Shown here: one piece after another, positions 22,819 to 31,192 of the stretch | How positions within the stretch are numbered: the first letter of the stretch is position 1 | Layout: each line of letters starts with the position of its first letter | Assembly: GCF_040678635.1 (NCBI RefSeq) | Contig: NZ_JBFATZ010000025.1 | Location: 1-64,000 of the forward strand | Length of the DNA stretch: 64,000 bases | Direction of reading: 5' to 3' | Origin: Thermopolyspora sp040678635 | Lineage (GTDB): Bacteria; Actinomycetota; Actinomycetes; Streptosporangiales; Streptosporangiaceae | Made by a program: the position numbers and the translations under genes | Notes under the pieces: generated by a model | Databases searched by the model: none | Told to the model about the DNA's origin: nothing | The model's input: the letters and a program-made list of their open reading frames with translations, nothing else

Positions 22819-25365
22819 TCAGACGGGGGGCGGCTCGAAGTCGAGGTCGATGCGCACGCGCTGACGCACCAGCCGCAGGTCCGGGTAGTCGTCGCCCAGG
22901 GTACGGCGCAGCGCGTCCAGCGTTCGCGCCCGCAGCTCCTCCGCTCGCTCGGTGTTGCCCATGGCCTCCTCGTCGAGGGCGAGGTTCGCGGCGCAGGCGA
23001 GCGTATGCGGGTGCGTTTCGCCGAGGACCACGCGGCAGCGGTCGAGGCCGTCGGCGTCGAACTGGCGGGCGTCCTTGACCTGGCCCAGTTCGGCGAGGGC
23101 GCTGGCCAGGTTGGTGGCGCAGACAAGCGTGTAGTGATGATCCTCGCCGAGGCTCCGCAGCAGGCTCTCGCGCGCCGCCTCCAGCATGTCCCGGGCCGCG
23201 GCGGGGTCGCCGAGCAGCCGCAGGGCGATGGCGAGGTTGTTCCGTGAGGCGTGGACGAAGGGATGATCCGGGCCGAGCACGCGGGCGTACCGGTTAATCG
23301 TCTCCCGCAGCAGTGCCGCGGAGGACGGGTAATCCCGCATCAGCCGGTGGGCATTGGCGAGGTTCACCGCCGCCGCGAGCGAGTTGGGATGGTTCTCGCC
23401 GTACGCCCGGCGGTAGCGGTCGTACACCTCCTGTCCGAGGTCGAACGCCTCGGCGTACGCGCCCGCCTTGCGACGGGCCGCCGACAGCTCTCTGGCCTGC
23501 GACAACACGTCGGGGTGGTTCTCGTCCAGGAGGCGCTGCCGGACGATTTCCTGGTAGGTGACGTACGCCCGCTCGCTGCGGTCGCGTGCCTCCAGGTAGC
23601 GGCCGACGAGCCGCAGGTCACGGCTGATGGCGTTGAGGGCGTACACCACGCGCCAGTTGTCGTCACTGCCGTAGTAGTCGCGGCGTTCCCGGTAGCCCTG
23701 CTCGTCCAGGCGCAGCGCGTCCTCGTAGCGGCCGAGCAGGACGTAGTCGAGGGCGAGGTTGTTGGCGACGCGGAAGGTGTTGGGGTGGTGCGCGCCGAAG
23801 ACCCTGCGGTGCCGGGCGAGGGTCGACTCGTCGAGGGCGAGCGCGCCGGTGAAGTCGCCGAGCGCGCGCAGGATGCCGCCGTGCATGTTGTTCATGAGCA
23901 GCGTCTCGTCATGCTCGGGACCGTAGGAGGCCTCCAGGCGCTCCCGTGTGGCGTCGCTCAGCTCGAAGGCCTGCCGGTAGAGGCCCTGGGTGTGCAGCAG
24001 GTTGACCTTGTGCCGGGACATGACGAGCAGGTACAGGTCGTCCGGGCCGCTCACCCGGGCCCAGTGCTCCAGGGCGAGGTCCGCGGACTCCTGGCAGGCG
24101 TCCAGGTCGCCGGTGACCAGCAGGTAGCGCACGACGTTGGCGGCGAGCCTGCGCACCTCCGGGTCCTCGGACTCGACGATGGCGGCGGGGCCGACGTGCG
24201 CCACCAGGTCGTCGTACTCCGGCCACTTCTCCACGTCGTCGGGACGGTCGGGGTCGGCGGCGGCGAGCAGCAGGTGCACGTCCCTCCGGCACACGGCGCG
24301 CTGCTCGGGCGCGAGATCCTCCCGGATCAGGGTCTGGATGATGCGGTGCATCTGCAACGTGCGGCGATGGTTGTCGATCCGCGCCAGCGCGTAGCGGCCC
24401 AGCTCGCGCACCGCCTCGCTCATCCGGTACGGATCCTTGATCGTGTCGCGCAGCGGGGACGGGCCGAGGACGTGCCGTCCCAGCAGGATCAGGTCGAGCG
24501 GGATCGGCTCCGGGCCGAAGTAGGCGCAGCGGTACAGCAGTTCCATGGCGTGCGGCATCTGCTCGCGCAGCCGCGCCACCGACATGCTCCACGCGGCCGC
24601 CACCGGCACCGGATAGTCCAGCGGCGTGCCCTGCGCGAGGATCTTGCCGGCCTCCACGTCGAGACGCTCGAGGTAGACCCCCACCGTCATCGCGGTCTCC
24701 GCCATGAGAGCGCCCGCCTGCTCCAGGGCGAGGGGCAGGTCGCCGAGTTTCTCGGCGAGCCGATCCGCCTCCTCCCGGCTGATGCCCGGCACCCGGCGTT
24801 CCAGGAACTCCAGGCTCTCGTTCCGGGGGAAGACGTTCACCTCGAGCGTGTCCGCGCGGCTCTGCCAGCGGTGGTTGCGCGAGGTGATGAGCACATGGCC
24901 GGGCCCGTGCGGGATCAGCTCGTGAAGTTCCTCCGGCTGGTCGGCGTTGTCGAACACCAGCAACCACCGGTCGTACGGCACGCCCCGGCGCAGCGCGTCG
25001 CGCACGGCCTCGATGGCGTCCTCCACACGACCGGGGGCAATGCCGGTGATGCCGAGCCGGGGGGCGAGCGCGGCCAGCGACGACCGCATCAGAGCGGGCT
25101 GGTCGGCGGGGACCCACCACACCACCTGATAATCGTGCGAATGCCGGTAAATGTACTCGATCGCGAGCTGCGTTTTCCCCACTCCGCCAAGACCTTGCAG
25201 CGCGTGCGGAAGAAGCGCGGTCACCTCCGAGTCGAGTCGCCGCCGCAATTGCCGCAAAAGATCGGAGCGTCCGGTGAAATTCGTGTTGCGTTGCGGGACA
25301 TTACCCCACACCACAGGTGCCGTCAGGCGAGGAGGCAGTCCGCTGTTGGTCTCCGAACCGGGCAC
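22819..25365 (-). CDS. fxsT: FxSxx-COOH system NB-ARC/TPR protein
   Basis: The 848-residue protein has an NB-ARC ATPase with P-loop GLGGVGKT at residues 58-65 and Walker B-like WLLVFDNAD near 133. A winged-helix-like middle part and a long C-terminal array of TPR_10/12-type repeats (about residues 380-840, repeated ANLA/NNLA and LGEDH/LGPDH signatures) follow. It matches the tetratricopeptide protein regularly encoded with FxsA and FxsB. GTG 25365 follows aggagg at six bases; an in-frame ATG at 25434 is less well placed. It is convergent with the HExxH gene and divergent from the precursor gene. Its role is unknown; the STAND architecture suggests sensing or signalling. Confidence 0.85.
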   Translation of the reverse strand: MPGSETNSGLPPRLTAPVVWGNVPQRNTNFTGRSDLLRQLRRRLDSEVTALLPHALQGLGGVGKTQLAIEYIYRHSHDYQVVWWVPADQPALMRSSLAALAPRLGITGIAPGRVEDAIEAVRDALRRGVPYDRWLLVFDNADQPEELHELIPHGPGHVLITSRNHRWQSRADTLEVNVFPRNESLEFLERRVPGISREEADRLAEKLGDLPLALEQAGALMAETAMTVGVYLERLDVEAGKILAQGTPLDYPVPVAAAWSMSVARLREQMPHAMELLYRCAYFGPEPIPLDLILLGRHVLGPSPLRDTIKDPYRMSEAVRELGRYALARIDNHRRTLQMHRIIQTLIREDLAPEQRAVCRRDVHLLLAAADPDRPDDVEKWPEYDDLVAHVGPAAIVESEDPEVRRLAANVVRYLLVTGDLDACQESADLALEHWARVSGPDDLYLLVMSRHKVNLLHTQGLYRQAFELSDATRERLEASYGPEHDETLLMNNMHGGILRALGDFTGALALDESTLARHRRVFGAHHPNTFRVANNLALDYVLLGRYEDALRLDEQGYRERRDYYGSDDNWRVVYALNAISRDLRLVGRYLEARDRSERAYVTYQEIVRQRLLDENHPDVLSQARELSAARRKAGAYAEAFDLGQEVYDRYRRAYGENHPNSLAAAVNLANAHRLMRDYPSSAALLRETINRYARVLGPDHPFVHASRNNLAIALRLLGDPAAARDMLEAARESLLRSLGEDHHYTLVCATNLASALAELGQVKDARQFDADGLDRCRVVLGETHPHTLACAANLALDEEAMGNTERAEELRARTLDALRRTLGDDYPDLRLVRQRVRIDLDFEPPPV

Positions 25366-25636
25366 TCCCAACCTCCTCACGAGAGACGCCAATGGCCCAT
25401 ATACTAACCCCTGAATTCCGCCGCATGGAGGCACCGGAAACGGACGTCCGTAACAGTGGTAAAGATCGGCCGATTCTGGGCTCTCTCTTCCCGGGAAGCC
25501 TCTGGCTATGGACGTCGGGCGGCGTCTTGCGTATCAAGGAAGTGGTGAGCACGATCAGGCCGTAAACCGCAGAAGATCGGCGCGGGAGGGTGGCCGACGA
25601 CTCGCCGAACGAATTTCATGAGAAGGAGTTGCCCGT

Positions 25637-25807
25637 ATGACTGGTGATTCGATCGGACTCGAGACCGACCTCATCGACGCGAGCGGACTCTCCTTGAACG
25701 ACATCACGAAGTTCGACGATTCGATTCTCGGCCACGCACTCCACCGCATCCTCCAAGAGGCCGGGGGAACCGACGATCCCATCGCCGAGTTCGACGCGAG
25801 CATCTGA
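25637..25807 (+). CDS. fxsA: FxSxx-COOH precursor peptide (variant FDASI tail)
   Basis: The 56-codon gene starts at ATG 25637 after a strong agaaggag site. The peptide has the FxsA layout: an N-terminal LIDASGLSLNDI segment, the leader helix FDDSILGHALHRIL, and a C-terminus ending in EFDASI. The family ends F-x-S-x-x, but here the position three from the end is Ala, giving FDASI. FxsB would be expected to crosslink Phe to the residue two positions on, here Ala. The peptide shares a divergent region with the NB-ARC/TPR gene and precedes the SIR2-STAND pair. Too short for most ORF lists; identified by hand. Confidence 0.75.
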   Translation: MTGDSIGLETDLIDASGLSLNDITKFDDSILGHALHRILQEAGGTDDPIAEFDASI

Positions 25808-25940
25808 CGACAGGGCGCGAACGGATCACCACGTCCGTCGACGTCCCGGCTCGGGCCGCCTGGCGCCGCCGGTCGGCCCCGGCTACATTCATCCACCGTC
25901 GAGAGAGTGAACCTCCACCCTCCAGTCAACGGCGGTGGCC

Positions 25941-26822
25941 ATGCGAGAGTCCGACTGGAACCGGTTGATCGACGTGTTGACGCGCGGCGAGTGCACGCCC
26001 TTTCTCGGGGCGGGCGCCTGCCATCCCACACTGCCCACGGGGCGGGAACTGAGCGAAACGTGGGCGGAACTGGTCGATTACCCTTTTGAGAATCGCGGTG
26101 TGCTGCCGGAGGTGATGGACTTCGCGTCGGTCACCTACGGCGACCCGATCTACGTCAAGCAGCGGGTCGTCCGCATGCTCACCGAACGAGGACATCCCGA
26201 TTTCGCCGACGAACACGAACCGCACGCCCTGCTCGCCCGGTTCCCGTTACCGGTCTACCTCACGACGAACTACGACGATTTCATGGTCCGCGCCCTGCGG
26301 CGGCAGCGTAAGCGCCCCCGAGCGTTGTCCTGCCCCTGGTATCTGAACCCATCGGAGGTGGCCCAGGCGCCGGAGGACGACAATCTGACACCCCGGGCGA
26401 AGGAGCCCGTCGTCTTCCACCTGCACGGGAACGCCGCCGACGCGCGATCGCTCGTGCTCACGCGGACGGATTACGTCGAGTTCCTGGTGAATCTCACCAA
26501 GGACTACGCCGCGGACGACCGCAAGCTGATTCCCACGGAGATACGCCCGTGGCTCACCAACTATCCCCTGTTGTTCCTTGGCTACAGCCTGCAGGACTGG
26601 ACGTTTTCCGTGCTGTTCCAAGGACTGCTGAAAACGATCTCCGAGCTGCAGCACCGGCGGCACATCAGCGTGCAACTGCCGCCTCCCGGACGCGGGATCG
26701 ACGACCAGAAGAGAGCTCAGGATTATTTAACAAGATACTTTGATAGATGGAATATCTCTGTATATTGGGGTACGGTTAATGGCTTCTGTCAGGAGCTACG
26801 CCGCCGGGTGGGGTGGAGCTGA
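25941..26822 (+). CDS. SIR2-family protein (defence type)
   Basis: The 293-residue protein has the SIR2_2 motifs: FLGAGA at residues 21-26 for NAD binding, TTNYDD near 109, FHLHGN near 160 with the catalytic-type His, and LFLGYSLQDW near 210-219. Proteins of this class in anti-phage systems deplete NAD+ when activated. The stop overlaps the start of the STAND ATPase gene (TGATG), so the two are translated together. The 3' end (26715-26790) is strikingly AT-rich and contains a TTA codon at 26727-26729. A GTG six bases upstream of ATG 25941 is an alternative start. Confidence 0.85.
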   Translation: MRESDWNRLIDVLTRGECTPFLGAGACHPTLPTGRELSETWAELVDYPFENRGVLPEVMDFASVTYGDPIYVKQRVVRMLTERGHPDFADEHEPHALLARFPLPVYLTTNYDDFMVRALRRQRKRPRALSCPWYLNPSEVAQAPEDDNLTPRAKEPVVFHLHGNAADARSLVLTRTDYVEFLVNLTKDYAADDRKLIPTEIRPWLTNYPLLFLGYSLQDWTFSVLFQGLLKTISELQHRRHISVQLPPPGRGIDDQKRAQDYLTRYFDRWNISVYWGTVNGFCQELRRRVGWS

Positions 26823-28873
26823 TGAGCGTGCTCACCGACAACCCTTACGTGGGACTCCGCCCCTACGGCGCCGGTGACCAGGACCGTTTCTTCGGCCGCT
26901 CGCGCGAGTCGCGCGAGGTCTCCCACCTGTGGCAGAGCAACCGACTGGTGGTGCTCTACGGACCCTCCGGGATCGGCAAAACGTCGCTGCTGCACGCCGG
27001 CGTACTGCCCGCGTTGCCGTCCGACCGGATCGACGTGCTGCCGATCGGCCGGGCCTCGCACGGCTCGTCCTTCCCCACCGCCGCCCTGCCTCGGCACAAC
27101 CCCTTCACGTTCGCGCTGCTGTCGTCGTGGTCGCCGACGGACTCGCCGCTGCGGCTGTCCGGACTCACCGTGGCCGAGTTCCTGCGCCGCCGCCCCCGCA
27201 AGTCCGACCGGTACGGCGACGCGGTCCCCCTACTGTGTGCCATCGATCAGTTCGAGGACGTACTGGCCCCGGGCACTCCGTGGACCCGGCACCGGGATGC
27301 CTTCCTCGGCCAACTCGGCGACGCCACCAAGGAATTCCCCCACCTGCGCCTGCTCATCTCGATCCGGGAGGACTCCCTGGGCGGCCTGCTGTCGCGCGAA
27401 GCCGATCTCGCCGGCCACGCCCGGGCCAGGATCCGGGTCAGTCCGCTCGCCCAGGAGGCCGCGCTCGCCGCCGTGGTCGGGCCGGTCACCGGCACCGCCC
27501 GGTCGTTCGCACCCGGCGCGGCCGAGAGCCTGGTCCGGGATCTGCGCACGGTGGAGATCACCGATGTCCTCGGGGAGCGCCGGAGCATGATGTTCGACAC
27601 GGTCGAGCCGTGGCAGCTCCAGGTGGTCTGCTCAGCCCTGTGGGAAGGGCTGCCCGCCGACGCCGAGGTGATCACCACGGCGGATGTGCACCGGTTCGGC
27701 GACGTCGGCAGGGCGCTCACCGATTTCTACCGCCGTACGGTGCGCCAGGTCGCCGCCGACTTCGGCATTCCGGAGGGACGGCTGCGCACCTGGCTGGAGC
27801 GGGTGTTCGTCACCGAGCTGGGCACCAGGGGCACCGTGTACGAGGGGCTGAGCGAGACCGGCGGCATGCCCAACGCCGTCGCCCGGGCCTTGGAGGAACG
27901 CCACGTGCTGCGGTCGGAGCGCCGGGCCGGCGCCCGCTGGTACGAGCTGCAGCACGACCGCCTCGTCGCACCGATCCGGGAGGCGAGCCGATCCTGGTCC
28001 GGGCCGGGGCCCCAGGAGGCGGCCGAGCCCCAGACGACGCCCGGGCCCGCGGACTACCTGCGGGCCGCCGAGGCCGCCCTCGCGGACGGCGAGGTGAGCC
28101 TGGCCGAGAAGCACGCCGGTGAGGCCTCCCGGTTGTCGGCCGGGGACGCGGCCCGTGTGCAGGCGGAGGCCGAGTCGTTCCTCGGCAACATCGCGTTCCT
28201 GCGCGGGCGGCACGAGGCCGCCGAGCGGCACTACCGGCAGGCGGCCCGCCTGTTCGAGGTGCTCCAGTCGCCGGGCGCGGTGGCCCGGCTGCTGGCCGCC
28301 ATCGGCCGCATCCTGATGGAGCGGGGCGAGTACGCCGGCGCCATCGAGGAACTGCGCACCGCGGTGGACCGGCTGCCCGGTGACCTCGCCCTGCGGGTCG
28401 AGCTGGCCCGGGCGCTCTGGTTCTCCGGGCAACTCAACGGCGCCTCGGCGTTGTTCGGCTCGGTGCTGACGGTCGCCCCAGAACACACCGAGGCGCTGTC
28501 GGGCCGCGGCCAGGTGCTGCTGGAGCTCGGCGATCACGCCGCGGCCCTGGATGATCTGGAGCGGCTGATCCGGCTTCGCCCGGAGGCCGCCGTCGACCCC
28601 GAGGTACGGGCGGCGAGGGCGCTGGCGCTGGCCGGGGTGGGCCGGCAGGCGGAGGCGCTGAGCGAGGCGACGGCCGCCGTGGACGCTGCACCGGGCAGCG
28701 GCCCGGTCCTGCTCCGCGCGGGCGAGGTGGCGGCGTCGGCCGGCGAAGCCGGCGACGCGATCGAGCGTCTCCGGCTCGCCCTGGATGCCGCCGCGCCTTC
28801 CCTTGCCCGGCACCAATTCGCCCACGCCCGGGAGATGCTTTTGGGGCTATTAGGGCCAGATTCCTCCATATAG
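26822..28873 (+). CDS. STAND-class ATPase with TPR repeats (nSTAND1 type)
   Basis: In this 683-residue protein NPYVGLRPY and FFGR near the N-terminus, then P-loop GPSGIGKTS at 47-55 and Walker B-like LLCAIDQFEDVL near 135, match novel-STAND NTPases. A winged-helix-like region follows to about residue 390. The C-terminal half (about 405-675) is TPR-like (DYLRAAEAALADGE, GNIAFLRGRHEAAERHY and others). STAND proteins oligomerise on sensing a trigger and activate an effector. The coupled SIR2 gene directly upstream is the obvious effector. A TTA codon lies at 28850-28852 near the end. Confidence 0.85.
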   Translation: MSVLTDNPYVGLRPYGAGDQDRFFGRSRESREVSHLWQSNRLVVLYGPSGIGKTSLLHAGVLPALPSDRIDVLPIGRASHGSSFPTAALPRHNPFTFALLSSWSPTDSPLRLSGLTVAEFLRRRPRKSDRYGDAVPLLCAIDQFEDVLAPGTPWTRHRDAFLGQLGDATKEFPHLRLLISIREDSLGGLLSREADLAGHARARIRVSPLAQEAALAAVVGPVTGTARSFAPGAAESLVRDLRTVEITDVLGERRSMMFDTVEPWQLQVVCSALWEGLPADAEVITTADVHRFGDVGRALTDFYRRTVRQVAADFGIPEGRLRTWLERVFVTELGTRGTVYEGLSETGGMPNAVARALEERHVLRSERRAGARWYELQHDRLVAPIREASRSWSGPGPQEAAEPQTTPGPADYLRAAEAALADGEVSLAEKHAGEASRLSAGDAARVQAEAESFLGNIAFLRGRHEAAERHYRQAARLFEVLQSPGAVARLLAAIGRILMERGEYAGAIEELRTAVDRLPGDLALRVELARALWFSGQLNGASALFGSVLTVAPEHTEALSGRGQVLLELGDHAAALDDLERLIRLRPEAAVDPEVRAARALALAGVGRQAEALSEATAAVDAAPGSGPVLLRAGEVAASAGEAGDAIERLRLALDAAAPSLARHQFAHAREMLLGLLGPDSSI

Positions 28874-29031
28874 GAGTTCTTTGGGGTGTTACCACTCTCA
28901 AGACCTTTTCATTCGCCTATGGCAAAGCTCTTCCCATGACTTCTCGCCCACTTCCCATCGCGTTGCGGATCATCCCCGACGACTAGGCCATAATCCGAAG
29001 GAACGCATTTAGGGGACAGGACGCAGGAGGC

Positions 29032-30465
29032 ATGGGGCTCAAGCGCCAGACGACCGCCTTTTATTGGGCCTGGGCGGGGTCAACGACCTCCATGTTGGGC
29101 TCCCGGACCCTGAGTGTCGCCTACCCGCTGCTGGCGCTGACCCTGAACGGGTCCGCCGTCGAGGCGGGGTGGGTGGGTTTCGCCTGGACCGTGCCCGCCC
29201 TGCTCTTCTACATTCCGGCGGGCGCGTTGGTGGACCGCTGGAACCACCGCAGGGTGATGCTGTACAGCGAGGCCGTCAGGGGCTGCGCCGTCATCAGCGT
29301 CTGCGCCCTCCTCGCGGTGGGTCGGCTGGAACTCGGGCACCTGCTGGCGGTCGCCTTCGTCGAGGGCGCGCTCGGGGTGTTCTACTCGCTCGCCGTGGCC
29401 GCGCTGATCCCGTCGCTCGCCGCCGAGGGACGGCTCCTCCCGGCCCTGGCGAGCAGCGAAACCAGCAATCACGCGGCGGTGCTGATCGGGCGACCGCTGG
29501 GCGGCTTCCTGTTCGGCATCGGACAGGCCATACCATTTCTGGTCAATTCTGGACTATTCATCCTATCAATCGTCGCGACTACCCGGCTCCCCCGAACGGC
29601 AAGCGGCACCCCACCCGCGACCGATGACGCACCCACGCCCGGCGGAATGCTGGAAGGCTTTCGCGAACTGTGGCAATTCCGAACGCTCCGCGCCGCCACC
29701 GCCATGATCGGACTCACCAATGCGGTGGTTCATGCACTCATCATGGTTTTTGTCGCTCTGGCCGTCTCGGAGAATGTCACCCCGCTGAACGTGGGCTGGG
29801 CCATGGCGGCGACCGGCGTCGGCGGAGTGCTCGGCGCCCTCGGGGCCCCTCTCAGCCAGCGCTGGGCCCGAAGGTTCCTCAGCGGCACCTGGTCGCGCCG
29901 ACCGCCCCGCATCAAACGCGTCTCCATGCTGCTGGTGCACACCTGGCTGTGGGTCATCGCCCTGCTCATCCCGCTCGTCTGCGGCACCGCCTGGTGGTCC
30001 TTCGCCCTGGCGCTGGCCGTGATGGGCCTCGCCGGGGCACGCAGCAACATCACCATCAGGACCCTGATCGCCCTCCACGTGCATCCCGGCAAGGCGGCCC
30101 GGGTGCTCGGCGTCTACCGACTGGTCGGCTACAGCACGATCGCCCTGGGTCCGCTGCTGGGCGGCATGCTGATGAATTCCGCGGGCCCCACCGGCGCCGT
30201 GGTCGTCCTGCTGTCGGCGATGCTCGCCTTCTCGCTGCCGGCAACCTTCTGGCCGCCGGCCCGCCGTACCTTCTTCCACGAAGGGCCCCAGCCACCGGCC
30301 ACGCGCAAGGGAACGAGCAGCGAGACGGTGGCGCTCAAGCGGACCGCCGAGACCGGCCCCGGCCCGCGCGGCGCCTCCGGCGGTCAGCCACGAGGCGAAG
30401 AGGTCGCCGCCACGCGGTCGGGCGAGGTGTGGAAGCAACCCCACAAGCCCCGCGAAACCACGTAA
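29032..30465 (+). CDS. MFS transporter
   Basis: The 477-residue major facilitator protein has about 12 hydrophobic helices and motif A-like GALVDRWNHRRVM near residue 66. The overall form is like the EntS/macrolide-efflux branch (MFS_3), which exports siderophores or antibiotics. The C-terminal 70 residues are polar and disordered. It follows the STAND gene by 158 bases in the same direction and could export a modified Fxs peptide, but this is only suggested by position. A strong hairpin follows the stop. Confidence 0.75.
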   Translation: MGLKRQTTAFYWAWAGSTTSMLGSRTLSVAYPLLALTLNGSAVEAGWVGFAWTVPALLFYIPAGALVDRWNHRRVMLYSEAVRGCAVISVCALLAVGRLELGHLLAVAFVEGALGVFYSLAVAALIPSLAAEGRLLPALASSETSNHAAVLIGRPLGGFLFGIGQAIPFLVNSGLFILSIVATTRLPRTASGTPPATDDAPTPGGMLEGFRELWQFRTLRAATAMIGLTNAVVHALIMVFVALAVSENVTPLNVGWAMAATGVGGVLGALGAPLSQRWARRFLSGTWSRRPPRIKRVSMLLVHTWLWVIALLIPLVCGTAWWSFALALAVMGLAGARSNITIRTLIALHVHPGKAARVLGVYRLVGYSTIALGPLLGGMLMNSAGPTGAVVVLLSAMLAFSLPATFWPPARRTFFHEGPQPPATRKGTSSETVALKRTAETGPGPRGASGGQPRGEEVAATRSGEVWKQPHKPRETT

Positions 30466-30466
30466 G

Positions 30467-30751
30467 TCATCCGTCGGAAAGGCGTATTTTCCGACCTGGC
30501 GACCCACCAGAAGATGAGCGCACCGGCGATTCGGCTTCGGCGAGGGCCTCACCGTCCACCCCGCCGCGCCTCAGTACCTTCCGCAGGTGGGCTCGGGCCT
30601 GGCGTACCAGGGAACCGGGCTCCAGCACCCACAGCTTCTCACAGGGAATTGCCAGTAGGCCGGAATTGTCGCCGACTGCGACGCACCATAGCGGGTTGGG
30701 TCGCGCGGCTGCCGCGGCCGTCCTACGTCGGGCCTTGCCATTGAATGTTTT
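30467..30751 (-). pseudogene. Coding remnant lacking a start
   Basis: A minus-strand frame between an upstream TGA (30752-30754) and TGA 30467-30469 encodes protein-like residues (PLWCVAVGDNSGLLAIPCEKLW, split by eye from a 95-codon frame). The first plausible start is far inside. It may be the end of a decayed third gene of the CoiA-like operon. No family was recognised. Confidence 0.3.
30473..30495. terminator. Hairpin after the MFS gene
   Basis: gtcggaaa and tttccgac form an 8-bp stem around a 7-base loop, 8 bases after the MFS stop codon. No T-run follows. It may serve both convergent genes. Confidence 0.5.
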
Positions 30752-30839
30752 TCATCCTCGGGCTGCTTCATGGTTTTGCAGGAGGGCGATGGACTTGCAC
30801 AGGTGACCGGCATGCTGGGGCTGCAGCGGAGCCTGCGCA

Positions 30840-31178
30840 TCACGCCCGGGGGACAAGGCTCGCCGGCATTGCCCTCGGCGGATCGGCGTAGAAGGCGTGG
30901 GTCCGCTCGACCTCGCGTTTCCAGACGAGGTGGAGCGCTCGATCGGTCCTTGGCACCTCGTAACCCAGGCCGGCGAGGATCTCTCGGAACTCCGGATTGA
31001 CATCGGCGTCCGGCGAGGAGACAAGCGCGGATAAAAGGGGGCCAGTGTTTTTTGCCAGCTCATCGATGCTCACAAGCGCGGCGATGGGGAGTGGACCCTC
31101 CGTTTCCGTTTCCTGCAATAGATTCTGCACGGTAATGGTGGTCTGGCTGCGTGCAACCCTCTTCAGGACGGCGGTCAA
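30840..31178 (-). CDS. Hypothetical protein downstream of the CoiA-like gene
   Basis: The 112-residue protein begins MTAVLKRVARSQTTIT and contains GPLLSALV and a C-terminal HAFYADPPRAMPASLVPR stretch. I recall this pattern as a small C-terminal domain of several actinomycete hypothetical proteins. It starts 14 bases after the stop of the CoiA-like gene, so the two are probably co-transcribed and may be the separated parts of one two-domain protein. Function unknown. Confidence 0.6.
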   Translation of the reverse strand: MTAVLKRVARSQTTITVQNLLQETETEGPLPIAALVSIDELAKNTGPLLSALVSSPDADVNPEFREILAGLGYEVPRTDRALHLVWKREVERTHAFYADPPRAMPASLVPRA

Positions 31179-31192
31179 GCTGTTGCTGATGG

